A stretch of DNA of 29,144 bases. It comes from Hyphomicrobiaceae bacterium (GTDB lineage Bacteria; Pseudomonadota; Alphaproteobacteria; Rhizobiales; Hyphomicrobiaceae). The position numbers were made by a program, and so were the translations under genes. The notes under the pieces were generated by a model that had not been told where the DNA came from, ran no database searches, and was given only the letters and a program-made list of their open reading frames with translations. Each line of letters starts with the position of its first letter. Position 1 is the stretch's first letter. Positions 21,656 through 29,144 of this stretch are shown here, piece by piece. The stretch covers positions 1 through 29,144 of the forward strand of contig JACKJI010000024.1 of the NCBI GenBank assembly GCA_020638035.1, written 5' to 3'.

Positions 21656-23530
21656 ATGCCCATCCGTCAATTGTCGCCACAGACCGTCAATCGCATCGCT
21701 GCCGGCGAGGTGATCGAGCGGCCGGCGAGTGTCGTCAAAGAGCTTGTCGAGAACGCCATCGACGCGGGTGCACACGATATCGAGATCGTGATGGCAGGTG
21801 GCGGCTTGTCGCTCATCCGCATCACCGACGACGGCGCCGGCATGGCCCCGGCCGATCTCGCTCTTGCTGTCGAACGGCATGCGACATCGAAGCTGTCGGA
21901 GGAGGATCTGTTCGACATCCGCTGGCTCGGGTTCCGTGGCGAGGCGCTGCCGTCGATCGGTTCGATCGCACGGCTTGAGATCGCTTCGCGTCCGCGCGGC
22001 TCGGCTGATGCCTTTGCCATCGTCGTCGATCGCGGCCGTAAGAGCGCGGTGGGGCCGGCGGCAGCCAATGCCGGCACGCGGGTGGAGGTGCGCGATCTTT
22101 TCTCGGCGACGCCGGCGCGGTTGAAGTTCCTTAAGTCCGAGCGCGCGGAGAATATGGCGGCACTTGAAGCGGTGCGCCGCATCGCCATGGCCAATCCCGA
22201 AATTGCCTTCACCATGACCACGGGCGAGCGTGCGAGCCTCAAACTGCCTGCGACAGACACCACGCCGGATGGCCTGCTGGCGCGGCTCGGCCGCATCATG
22301 GGGCGGGACTTCATGGACGACGCGCTGGCGATCGCAGGCGAGCGCGACGGTGTACGCCTCCAAGGGTTTGCGGGTCTGCCGACGCTGCATCGCGGCGACC
22401 AGTCGCAGCAGTATCTGTTCGTCAACGGCCGACCGGTGAAGGACCGGCTGCTCGTCGGCGCGGTGCGCGCGGCCTATGGTGATCTGATCCCCAAGGGGCG
22501 TTTTCCATTGCTGGCCCTGTTCGTCACGCTCGATCCGCGCGCGGTCGACGTCAATGTGCATCCGACCAAGGCGGAGGTGCGCTTCCGCGATGCCGCAGCG
22601 GTGCGCTCACTCATCATCGGCGGTATTCGCCATGCGCTGGAGGAGGCCGGCCACCGTGCCTCGGCTCAAGGCGGTGCGGCGACCATAGACGCACTCGTCG
22701 CCTCGCTCGCGGCAGGTGGTGATGCGGTTGCGGGTGCGGCGACGCCTTACACTACCGGTGCGCCTCGATCCGCCGATTTTGCCACGTCAACGACAGGTTG
22801 GGCGGGGGCGCCGAGATCCTTTGTGCCGCATCGGCCATCACGCCATCAGGCGGGTTTCGCGGAGGCGATGCAGGCGCCGTTCGCGGCCATCGACCAGCCG
22901 AGCGCCGACACGGCGGCGGATGCCGCGCCTTTCGCCGACGATGTCCTCGATCGTCCGCTGGGGGCGGCGCGTGCGCAACTGCACGAGACCTACATCGTCG
23001 CGCAGACGCGGCACTCCGTCGTCATCGTCGACCAGCATGCGGCGCATGAGCGTCTCGTCTACGAGCGCTTGAAGGCGGCACTTGCTAGCGGTGGTGTCGT
23101 GCGGCAGGGCCTTCTCATCCCGGTCATCGTCAACCTCGGTGCGGAGGAGGTGGATGCGCTCGGCGAGCGTGCGGAGGAATTGGCGGAACTCGGTCTCGTT
23201 CTGGAGCCGTTCGGCGAGGGAGCCGTGGCGGTGCGCGAGGTGCCGGCGCTGATCGGCAATGGTGATGTCGCTGGCTTGGTCAGGGATCTTGCCGCCGAGA
23301 TCTTGTCGGAAGGACAGAGTTTCGCGCTGAAAGAGCGGCTGGAGGCGGTTGCCTCGCGCATGGCCTGCCACGGTAGCGTGCGCGCGGGCCGACGTCTCAC
23401 GGCCGAGGAGATGAATGCGCTCCTGCGCGAGATGGAAGGGACGCCCTATTCGGGGCAGTGCAATCACGGTCGACCGACCTACGTCGAGCTGAAGCTCTCC
23501 GACATCGAGCGTCTGTTCGGCCGCCGTTGA
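21656..23530 (+). CDS. mutL: DNA mismatch repair protein MutL with endonuclease motif
   Basis: MutL couples mismatch recognition by MutS to strand removal. The 624-residue protein has the GHKL ATPase domain first: VENAIDAGA with E32 and N33, DDGAGM (58-63), RHATSK (74-79) and GFRGEAL (92-98). An Ala/Pro-rich disordered linker (about 345-440) follows, then the C-terminal dimerisation domain. That domain carries the endonuclease signature DQHAAHERLVYE (from D459), with MACHGSVRAG and GQCNHGRPTY near the end as the other metal-site motifs. This is therefore the nicking type of MutL found in bacteria without MutH, not the E. coli type. GAGG lies about eight bases before the ATG. mutS is not in the window. 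The stop is only 10 bases from that of the convergent transporter gene. Confidence 0.97.
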   Translation: MPIRQLSPQTVNRIAAGEVIERPASVVKELVENAIDAGAHDIEIVMAGGGLSLIRITDDGAGMAPADLALAVERHATSKLSEEDLFDIRWLGFRGEALPSIGSIARLEIASRPRGSADAFAIVVDRGRKSAVGPAAANAGTRVEVRDLFSATPARLKFLKSERAENMAALEAVRRIAMANPEIAFTMTTGERASLKLPATDTTPDGLLARLGRIMGRDFMDDALAIAGERDGVRLQGFAGLPTLHRGDQSQQYLFVNGRPVKDRLLVGAVRAAYGDLIPKGRFPLLALFVTLDPRAVDVNVHPTKAEVRFRDAAAVRSLIIGGIRHALEEAGHRASAQGGAATIDALVASLAAGGDAVAGAATPYTTGAPRSADFATSTTGWAGAPRSFVPHRPSRHQAGFAEAMQAPFAAIDQPSADTAADAAPFADDVLDRPLGAARAQLHETYIVAQTRHSVVIVDQHAAHERLVYERLKAALASGGVVRQGLLIPVIVNLGAEEVDALGERAEELAELGLVLEPFGEGAVAVREVPALIGNGDVAGLVRDLAAEILSEGQSFALKERLEAVASRMACHGSVRAGRRLTAEEMNALLREMEGTPYSGQCNHGRPTYVELKLSDIERLFGRR

Positions 23531-23540
23531 GTGCTGGGTT

Positions 23541-24527
23541 TCAGTGCCGCCCATTACCAGACCGGACGATCAGCAACACGCCGAAGATGCCGAGTGCGAT
23601 CGGCCCCAGCATTGCCACGTCGAAGGCGGGCACCATGATGAGCCCGGCCGAGGCTGCCAGCGTCTGCAGCGCGTAGGCGGTGAGGGGGGCGAACGCGCTC
23701 ATGGCAAGAAAGTTTGCCGTGCCGATTTTCACGACCGAAGAGAACTGCAGGAACGTCATCGCCGTCAGGATCGCCGTTCCGAAGACCAGCGCCAGCACAA
23801 TGGTCGGGCCGTGCGCAAAGGCGTGCGCGGGCGGTGCCAGAGCGATGAGGCTGTCGACGCCCGCTGCGACCATAAGCATTGCGACGCCCGTCGCTATGAG
23901 GGTGAGTGTCGTTGTCGCCAGCACGACGAGGCCGGTCACGCGCACCTTTTCACGCAAGCTCTCTGCGCGCCGGTTCCAGGGGTGGAACTCGCTGGCGAAC
24001 GTCTTGATCGCCACCGCCAATGCACACAGCACGCCGAGCACGACGGCTGTCGTGCGCCGCTCTGACGGCACCCAGGCCAGAACCGGTACGACTGCGGCGA
24101 TGACGATGGCTCCGCCAGCCATCTGCCTCGGCAGGATGCGTGCCTTGAACAGCCACCAGCCGATGAAGAGCGAGGCTGGCACCGAGAGGCGCGCCGTCAA
24201 AGAAGCCTCGGCCGGTGAGATGAGACCGACGAGCAGGAAGTAAACCGCTTCGAGGCCGACGCTTGCCGCGCCGTAGATCCAGCTCTGACGCGTGGTGACG
24301 ACGGCAAGGGCATCGCTGCCCAGACCGCTTGTCGCCAGCATCGCCACCGACGCGCCGATCAGCGCGTAAAGCACGAAGACTATGACGTTGGCGCCTTTCG
24401 CCACGGCATAAGCGTAGAGCACGTTGAGCATGGAAACGGCGATGACGAATGCCGCCGCCTCGATCCAGCCCACTGCCGCGCCATCACCCGCGGAACCTCG
24501 CGCGGCATTGCGCCCCTGTCTCGTCAC
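23541..24527 (-). CDS. DMT-superfamily (EamA-like) membrane transporter
   Basis: The product is a 328-residue, almost entirely hydrophobic protein with about ten membrane helices, beginning near GWIEAAAFVIAVSMLNVLYA and ending in LGPIALGIFGVLLIVRSGN. A charged loop (FHPWNRRAESLREKVRV) lies in the middle. Two five-helix halves with a glycine/proline-containing LFIGWWLFKARILP segment at the end of helix 4 fit the drug/metabolite transporter fold. The substrate cannot be named. The start is GTG at 24527, which overlaps the rsmD stop (GTGA) and has GCGGGGAA upstream, so translation is coupled to rsmD. The frame stays open upstream through rsmD to 25178, but those 217 codons are a shadow of rsmD in another frame, rich in Arg/Cys/His, and are not part of this protein. 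Confidence 0.8.
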   Translation of the reverse strand: MTRQGRNAARGSAGDGAAVGWIEAAAFVIAVSMLNVLYAYAVAKGANVIVFVLYALIGASVAMLATSGLGSDALAVVTTRQSWIYGAASVGLEAVYFLLVGLISPAEASLTARLSVPASLFIGWWLFKARILPRQMAGGAIVIAAVVPVLAWVPSERRTTAVVLGVLCALAVAIKTFASEFHPWNRRAESLREKVRVTGLVVLATTTLTLIATGVAMLMVAAGVDSLIALAPPAHAFAHGPTIVLALVFGTAILTAMTFLQFSSVVKIGTANFLAMSAFAPLTAYALQTLAASAGLIMVPAFDVAMLGPIALGIFGVLLIVRSGNGRH

Positions 24528-25105
24528 GCGTTCCCCGCTTGCGTGCTGCCGCGCCAAAGCAGGAAATGCACGTCCGTATCGCCCCAGGTGCGCCGGTCCA
24601 TGTCCTCGTAGCCGGCGGGCAGCGTCAGCCCGGTGCCGGCCCGTTCCTCCAACACGGCAAGCGCGCCGGGAACGAGCCAGCCGCCGTTTGCAAGCGCGGC
24701 AAGAGCGCGTTCGCCCAATCCCTTGCCATACGGGGGATCGAGGAATGCGATATCGAAGGCGTCCATCGTTCCCGCATCGCCGAGGTCGGTGGCATCGCGG
24801 CGGAACAGTCGTGTCACACCCGTCAGTCCGAATGTCTCGATGTTGCGGCGGATGAGGGCGCGCGATTGCGCATCGGTCTCCACAAACAGACAGTTGCGCG
24901 CGCCGCGCGAGATCGCCTCGATGCCGAGCGCGCCGGTGCCGGCGAAGAGATCGATCACCCGTGCGCCGTCGAGCGGGGGATAGTCGCTCGCATGCGCCAG
25001 GATGTTGAACACCGCTTCGCGCACGCGATCGGACGTCGGTCGCACGCCCTGGTGTTCTGGGCTGGCGAGCGTGCGCCCTCTCAGCGTCCCACCGACGATG
25101 CGCAT
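24524..25105 (-). CDS. rsmD: 16S rRNA (guanine966-N2)-methyltransferase RsmD
   Basis: The protein uses S-adenosylmethionine to methylate G966 of 16S rRNA during 30S assembly. The 193-residue length is typical. MRIVGGTLRGR is the classical N-terminus, VRPTSDRVREAVFNIL is the rRNA-contacting helix, DLFAGTGALG (52-61) is the SAM-binding motif I, and DPPYGKG (from 123) is the catalytic motif IV. The ATG (25105) shares its first base with the last base of the stop of the pseudouridine synthase gene upstream (TGATG). An overlapping GTG one codon earlier is possible. The gene is thus the middle of a tightly coupled minus-strand trio, and its two proven-type partners modify rRNA. Confidence 0.96.
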   Translation of the reverse strand: MRIVGGTLRGRTLASPEHQGVRPTSDRVREAVFNILAHASDYPPLDGARVIDLFAGTGALGIEAISRGARNCLFVETDAQSRALIRRNIETFGLTGVTRLFRRDATDLGDAGTMDAFDIAFLDPPYGKGLGERALAALANGGWLVPGALAVLEERAGTGLTLPAGYEDMDRRTWGDTDVHFLLWRGSTQAGNA

Positions 25106-26331
25106 CACACATCCGTCCTGTCGGTCGGGGTCTTCTTCGCGTGCAGGTTCTTTTTTGCCGGCCGTCCACTGCGTGCATCGACGAGGTCTGGCCGGTCGAG
25201 CCCCAACTCAGCGGCCATTGCCGTGCCGAGCTGGTCGGCCAGCACGCGTCGTTTGACGGGCTCGGTCTCGCCGGGTTTCAGGTCAAGCAGTTGAAACGGC
25301 CCATACGAGACACGGATCAGCCGGTTCACCTGCAGGCCCAGATGCTCCAGGATGCGCCGAACCTCGCGGTTCTTTCCTTCGCGCAGCGCCAGCGTCAGCC
25401 AGATGTTGCCGCCCTGCAGACTATCGAGCGTCGCCTCCACCGGTCCATAACGCACGCGATCAATCTCGACGCCGTTCTTCAGCTTGTCGAGATCGGCCTG
25501 AGTGACGCGGCCGTGCGCCCGCACGCGATAGCGCCTCAACCATCCGGTGGCCGGCAGCTCGAGATGTCGCGCCAGCGCGCCGTCGTTGGTGAGCAGCAAC
25601 AGCCCCTCGGTGTTGAAGTCGAGCCGACCGATCGAGATCACGCGCGGCAGCGTGCTGGGAAGGTTTTCGAAGACTGTCGGCCGGCCTTCCGGATCGGCGT
25701 GCGTCGTCACCAGTCCGCGCGGTTTGTGATAGCGCCAGAGTTGTGGTGGTTCGGCGGCGGGTAGCGGCTTGCCGTCCACCAGCACCTTGTCGGTGGGGCC
25801 CACTTCGCACGCGGGGGTCGTGAGCCGGCGGCCATTGACCACGACGCGGCCGTCGTTGATCCACCGCTCCGCCTCGCGTCGCGAACACAATCCCGCCCGT
25901 GCCATCGCCTTGGCGATCCGCATCGGCGCGCCGGGCGCTCCCACCGCGGTGCTGTCGTCACTGTGTAACGCGTGCGGCGTGCGCGGTCCGCGCCTGGGCT
26001 TGGCGTGCGGTAGTCCGGCCGGGGATTTGCGTGATGGCTTTTGCGGACTTGCCGCCGCGGTGCGGCGGGATTTGTCGGTTGCCGGGTTGCTGCGGTCGGT
26101 AGATCCAGGCTCTTTCCCGCCATGGCGTTTGGCGCTACCTGTCTTGCGCGCAGTGCCGGTCCCCTCGCGGTCTGCCGATGCACCGCCGGCAGGCTTTCGC
26201 TTCGGTTGCCCGTGTTGCGCCGGTCTGGTGGATCGCGCAGGCTTGTCGGGTCCGCCAGCCCGGTCTTCGCGCGGGGTCTTATCGCGCGGCGGGCGGCGTC
26301 CGGTCTTGGTATGAGGGTTTGGTCTGCGCAT
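25105..26331 (-). CDS. 23S rRNA pseudouridine synthase, RluB/RsuA family, with basic disordered N-terminus
   Basis: The C-terminal ~270 residues are a complete RsuA-family pseudouridine synthase. An S4 RNA-binding domain (MRIAKAMARAGLCSRREAERWINDGRVVVNG) is followed by the catalytic motif GRLDFNTEGLLLLTND with D238, and then the conserved REGKNREVRRILEHLGLQVNRLIRVSYGPF. RluB (target U2605 in E. coli) is the closest match, though RluE/RluF/RsuA relatives cannot be excluded. The first ~135 residues are Lys/Arg/Pro/Ser-rich and probably disordered, likely an RNA-binding tail, and the extreme C-terminus is again basic. The ATG at 26331 faces tadA only 33 bases away. AAGG about 12 bases upstream is its likely ribosome site. 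The stop overlaps rsmD. Confidence 0.93.
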   Translation of the reverse strand: MRRPNPHTKTGRRPPRDKTPREDRAGGPDKPARSTRPAQHGQPKRKPAGGASADREGTGTARKTGSAKRHGGKEPGSTDRSNPATDKSRRTAAASPQKPSRKSPAGLPHAKPRRGPRTPHALHSDDSTAVGAPGAPMRIAKAMARAGLCSRREAERWINDGRVVVNGRRLTTPACEVGPTDKVLVDGKPLPAAEPPQLWRYHKPRGLVTTHADPEGRPTVFENLPSTLPRVISIGRLDFNTEGLLLLTNDGALARHLELPATGWLRRYRVRAHGRVTQADLDKLKNGVEIDRVRYGPVEATLDSLQGGNIWLTLALREGKNREVRRILEHLGLQVNRLIRVSYGPFQLLDLKPGETEPVKRRVLADQLGTAMAAELGLDRPDLVDARSGRPAKKNLHAKKTPTDRTDV

Positions 26332-26364
26332 GTCGTCTCACGCCTTCGATGATCGGGCCCCCTT

Positions 26365-26826
26365 ATGACACTCGCCGCTGGAAACGACCATATGGGCCGT
26401 GCGCTTGCGGAGGCCCGGGCGGCGGCGGCACGTGGCGAAGTGCCGGTCGGTGCCGTCATTGTCGGCCCGGATGGCCGTCTCCTGGCAGCGGCGGGCAACC
26501 GCACCCGTGAACTCAATGATCCCACCGCCCATGCCGAGATGCTGGTGATCCGTGCTGCTGCGGCGGCGCTCGGCTCGGAGCGACTCAGCGGCTGCGACCT
26601 CTACGTGACGCTGGAGCCCTGCCCGATGTGTGCGGCGGCGATCTCCTTCGCCCGCATCCGCCGGCTCTATTTCGGCGCCGCCGATCCCAAGGGCGGCGGG
26701 GTCGTGCATGGTCCGCGCATCTACAACCAGCAGACCTGCCATCACGTACCCGAGGTCTACGACGGGCTCGGCGAACGCGACGCGGCCGAGCTGCTGAAGG
26801 GCTTCTTCGAAGAGCGCCGCGGCTGA
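26365..26826 (+). CDS. tadA: tRNA-specific adenosine deaminase TadA
   Basis: TadA deaminates A34 of tRNA-Arg(ACG) to inosine, letting one tRNA read three codons. The 153-residue protein has the zinc deaminase motifs H56-A-E58 (DPTAHAE) and PCPMC with C86 and C89, the Glu being the proton shuttle. GEVPVGAVIV and the RNA-contacting YFGAADPKGGGVVHGP segment are typical of TadA rather than of guanine or cytosine deaminases. I start at 26365. An ATG nine codons later (26392, with GGAAA before it) would also give a normal protein. It is divergent from the pseudouridine synthase gene and followed by a hairpin terminator. Confidence 0.95.
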   Translation: MTLAAGNDHMGRALAEARAAAARGEVPVGAVIVGPDGRLLAAAGNRTRELNDPTAHAEMLVIRAAAAALGSERLSGCDLYVTLEPCPMCAAAISFARIRRLYFGAADPKGGGVVHGPRIYNQQTCHHVPEVYDGLGERDAAELLKGFFEERRG

Positions 26827-26854
26827 ACCGCCAAGTACTTCAGCTCAATATGCT

Positions 26855-26878
26855 CTAGGGTCCGGTCCCTAGGTTTTT
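26855..26878 (+). terminator. Rho-independent terminator after tadA
   Basis: CTAGGG (26855-26860) pairs with CCCTAG (26867-26872) around TCCGGT, then G and five T (26874-26878). It lies 28 bases after the tadA stop. Its right arm contains the stop codon of the convergent patatin gene (26869-26871 on the minus strand), so the terminator reaches into that reading frame. Confidence 0.75.
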
Positions 26879-27873
26879 GCTTCGGCGTCCTTGCCACGTC
26901 TTTTGCCGAGGCGCGGCTTGGGCAACCGCCGCTTCTTGGTCGCTGCTGGAGGCGGCAACGCTTCGGGGAGCGGTGCCTGCTCGATCACCGGCAGGGTGTC
27001 GCACGACAGGATGCGGGAAAGTTGCGCCTTGAGCTTTTCCTTCACCGGCTCGGCAGCGGCCAGGATCTCGCCGACCTTCAGGAAATCGAGCGTCTGGAAG
27101 TGGCTCGTTCCGCCCTCGATCAGGATGTCTGGTCGGCTCGACTTCAGCTTTTCGTGGACGATCGTGCGCTCGAAGATGAAGGGGCTTGAGAACAGCACCT
27201 CGAAAGCGGACGGATGATTGCGTTCGGGCGAAGGCGTCGGTGCGCCGGTCACGTCGACGGCAACGATGATATCGGCTTCCGGCGCGATGAGATCGAAGGG
27301 GAGGGGGTTGGCCAGCCCACCGTCGATCATGGCAACGCCGTCAATCACGATCGGCTCGAACACGACCGGCAGCGCCATACTCGCCGCCACCGCGCGTTTC
27401 AGCGGTCCCGATGTGAACACGACAGCATCCTGCTCGTAGAAACCGGTGGCAACAATCTTCAGAGGTATTTTCAGATCGGCGAAATCGCGCGCGGTCCGTG
27501 CCGGCATGACGATGTCGAGCAGCGCATGCGGATCGAGCAGGGCGGAGCGCGCGTTGAAGAAGCCGAGAACCTTGGTCACCGCCTGAGAGCGTGCATTGAA
27601 GAGTTCGCGCACGAGGCCGAGACGCTGCGTCAGCACCTCGGTCGTGTGCGCGCGGATCTCGCGTCCCGACAGGCCGGAGGCATAGGCCGCACCCATGATG
27701 GCACCGATCGACGTGCCTGCGATGACGTCGGGCTTGAGCCCCAGTTCGTCGAAAGCTTCGAGCGCTGGGATGTGGGCGAGGCCACGCGCGCCACCGCCGC
27801 CCAGGGCCAGGCCGATGCGGGGGCGCCTGGCTAGCGGCTGCCTATCATTGCCGGGCTTCTTCGGGCTTGCCAT
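26869..27873 (-). CDS. Patatin-like phospholipase (RssA/NTE-type)
   Basis: The 334-residue protein is a lipid acyl hydrolase of the patatin family. The oxyanion loop GGGGARG is at 25-31, the nucleophile elbow GTSIG has S55, and the catalytic Asp is D183 in MIDGGLANPLP. The Ser-Asp dyad is complete. The usual IGLALGGGGARGLAHIPALEA N-terminus matches the RssA-like group. No signal peptide is seen, so it probably acts in the cytoplasm or at the inner leaflet. The C-terminus (KKRRLPKPRLGKRRGKD) is strongly basic and could bind membranes or nucleic acid. I chose the ATG at 27873. The frame is open 66 codons upstream, but that part has no family likeness. The ribosome site is weak (GGAT). It is downstream of purD and in the same direction, 167 bases apart. 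Confidence 0.92.
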   Translation of the reverse strand: MASPKKPGNDRQPLARRPRIGLALGGGGARGLAHIPALEAFDELGLKPDVIAGTSIGAIMGAAYASGLSGREIRAHTTEVLTQRLGLVRELFNARSQAVTKVLGFFNARSALLDPHALLDIVMPARTARDFADLKIPLKIVATGFYEQDAVVFTSGPLKRAVAASMALPVVFEPIVIDGVAMIDGGLANPLPFDLIAPEADIIVAVDVTGAPTPSPERNHPSAFEVLFSSPFIFERTIVHEKLKSSRPDILIEGGTSHFQTLDFLKVGEILAAAEPVKEKLKAQLSRILSCDTLPVIEQAPLPEALPPPAATKKRRLPKPRLGKRRGKDAEAKT

Positions 27874-28040
27874 CGTGCAGATCCACGAATGAATGATGTT
27901 CAATTGCAGATATGGTGGGTGCGGCTCATTGTTGTAAGGGGCAGTGCTGCAACTGGAAGTAAACGTATCATGCGAAGCTGAGCCGCGCCTTGCCTCCGAG
28001 CCGGAGTTGGTCGCCCCGGTTTCGTTGTGCTTGGCGGTCC

Positions 28041-29144
28041 TTATGCTTTCTCGCGCGCGATTGCCCGCCATCCGATGTCACGGCGGCAGAAGCCTCCGGG
28101 CCAGTCGATCGTATCGACGGCGGCATAGGCGCGTGCCCGGGCTTCACCGACGGAGGCTCCGCGCGCGGTGACGTTCAGCACTCGACCGCCGTTGGCGAGA
28201 ATACGCGTCCCATCCGCGATCGTGCCGGCGTGGAACACTTCCACGTCCGGCAGGGCTGCGGCCTCGTCGAGACGGCAGATTTCCGTGCCCTTCTTCGGCG
28301 TGCCGGGATAGCCGTTCGCCGCCATGACGACGGTGAGCACCGGGCCGTCGTTCCAGTCGAGCGCGATCTCGTCGAGCGTGCCCTCAGCAGTTGCGAGCAA
28401 TGCGGGCAGCACGTCGGACTTCAAACGCATCATGAGAACCTGGCATTCCGGATCGCCAAAACGCACATTGTATTCGATGAGCTGCGGCCCCTTCGTCGTG
28501 ATCATGAGGCCTGCGAACAGAACGCCCTTGAACGGCATGCCGCGTTTCGCCATGCCGGCGAGCGTAGGCTTGATGATCTCGTCCATGGTGCGCCGGATCA
28601 TCTCGTCGGTCATGACGGGAGCTGGCGTATAGGCGCCCATGCCGCCGGTATTGGGACCTGTATCGCCGTCACCAACGCGCTTGTGGTCCTGTGCTGCGCC
28701 GAACGCGATCGCATGCGTGCCATCGCAAAGGGCGAAAAAGCTCGCTTCCTCGCCGTCGAGGAATTCCTCGATGATGACCTCCGCGCCGGCGTCACCGAAG
28801 GCGCCGGAAAAACACGCATCGATTGCCGTTTCCGCTTCGCTCGTCGTCGTGGCGATGACGACGCCCTTGCCCGCCGCGAGCCCGTCGGCCTTGACGACGA
28901 TCGGCAGTGACTTGTCCGCAAGGTAGGCCCTGGCCGTTGCGGCATCCTTGAACCGTCCGTAGGCGCCGGTCGGGATATCGAACTGCGCGCACAGATCCTT
29001 TGTGAAGCCCTTCGAGCCTTCGAGTTGTGCCGCTGCGCGCGATGGGCCGAAGTGCTTGATCCCCGACGCTGCGAGATCGTCGGCCAGCCCTGCCACCAGC
29101 GGTGCTTCCGGGCCAATGACGACGAAGCCGATCTCCTTTTCCCG
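28041..29144 (-). CDS. purD: Phosphoribosylamine-glycine ligase, N-terminus outside window
   Basis: PurD joins 5-phosphoribosylamine and glycine using ATP to give GAR, the second step of purine synthesis. 367 residues are visible. The frame is open to the right edge (reading ...VVIGPEAPLVAGLADDL), so about 55-60 N-terminal residues are missing. The ATP-grasp domain shows KADGLAAGKGV, EEFLDGEEASFF, HKRVGDGDTGPNTGGMGAY and the metal/ATP site EYNVRFGDPECQ. The C-terminal GYPGTPKKG and HAGT regions are also in place. Nothing looks damaged. It is a single-domain PurD, not fused to PurM or PurN. Confidence 0.96.
   Translation of the reverse strand, partial: REKEIGFVVIGPEAPLVAGLADDLAASGIKHFGPSRAAAQLEGSKGFTKDLCAQFDIPTGAYGRFKDAATARAYLADKSLPIVVKADGLAAGKGVVIATTTSEAETAIDACFSGAFGDAGAEVIIEEFLDGEEASFFALCDGTHAIAFGAAQDHKRVGDGDTGPNTGGMGAYTPAPVMTDEMIRRTMDEIIKPTLAGMAKRGMPFKGVLFAGLMITTKGPQLIEYNVRFGDPECQVLMMRLKSDVLPALLATAEGTLDEIALDWNDGPVLTVVMAANGYPGTPKKGTEICRLDEAAALPDVEVFHAGTIADGTRILANGGRVLNVTARGASVGEARARAYAAVDTIDWPGGFCRRDIGWRAIAREKA

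Noticed and set aside
20401..21663. 420-codon minus-strand frame antisense to pgi
   Set aside because: Gln/His/Arg-rich shadow; pgi on the plus strand has all catalytic motifs.
21425..22561. 378-codon minus-strand frame antisense to mutL
   Set aside because: Overlaps the MutL ATPase domain; composition is that of a shadow frame.
24528..25178. N-terminal extension of the DMT transporter frame, giving a 545-residue protein
   Set aside because: The extra 217 codons overlap rsmD in another frame, are rich in Arg/His/Cys, and have no domain; the GTG overlapping the rsmD stop is a normal coupled start.
1..29144. CRISPR arrays, insertion sequences, prophage or toxin-antitoxin modules
   Set aside because: No regularly spaced repeats, transposase, integrase or small paired toxin-like genes were seen on either strand.

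Overview
This window looks like core chromosome of a high-GC alphaproteobacterium, most probably a member of the Hyphomicrobiales (Rhizobiales). The evidence is the gene set and order: ileS-lspA-lipoprotein-M16-M16-pgi-mutL, then rsmD, an RluB-type pseudouridine synthase, tadA, a patatin and purD. Other support comes from a short alphaproteobacterial phosphoglucose isomerase, a Tat-exported beta-helix protein of the TIGR03808 type, a Rhizobium etli-type L-asparaginase and a MeaB G-protein chaperone. I see no transposase, integrase, phage gene, CRISPR array, rRNA or tRNA. Genus cannot be fixed from sequence reading alone.

Layout. Bases 1-1181 (minus strand) hold a single-domain response regulator whose stop overlaps the GTG start of a polytopic membrane protein that runs off the left edge. 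Bases 1606-5979 hold a plus-strand Zn-type asparaginase facing three minus-strand genes: a Tat beta-helix protein, pyroglutamyl peptidase and MeaB. Bases 6182-12253 form an envelope-rich stretch of poorly characterised genes. It contains a membrane-anchored DUF900-type esterase, two secreted proteins of unknown function, an exported YiiX-like permuted papain-fold protein, a small anchored protein and two candidate short ORFs. Bases 12397-23530 are a long co-oriented housekeeping run on the plus strand: IleRS, signal peptidase II, a lipoprotein, an active and an inactive M16 peptidase, phosphoglucose isomerase and MutL. Bases 23541-29144 hold a minus-strand, translationally coupled trio (RluB-like, RsmD, DMT transporter), divergent tadA, a patatin-like phospholipase and a purD cut by the right edge.

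How the genes fit together. LspA matures lipoproteins such as the one encoded next to it, and the M16 pair is probably a heterodimeric periplasmic or membrane-anchored protease. RluB-like and RsmD modify rRNA and TadA edits tRNA, so 24.5-26.8 kb is an RNA-modification block. Central metabolism is represented by pgi, purD, asparaginase and meaB. Between 6 and 12 kb most products carry an export signal or anchor, which makes it the part most likely to hold undescribed envelope biology.

I did not find a clear new multi-gene system. The observations most worth a second look are the two exported unknowns, one with paired CxGGC motifs; the anchored esterase with a long disordered linker and a possible small upstream ORF; a near-identical TTAACG/CCTTAAT element before two envelope genes; several perfect inverted repeats between genes; and the loss of three of four zinc cysteines at the IleRS C-terminus.
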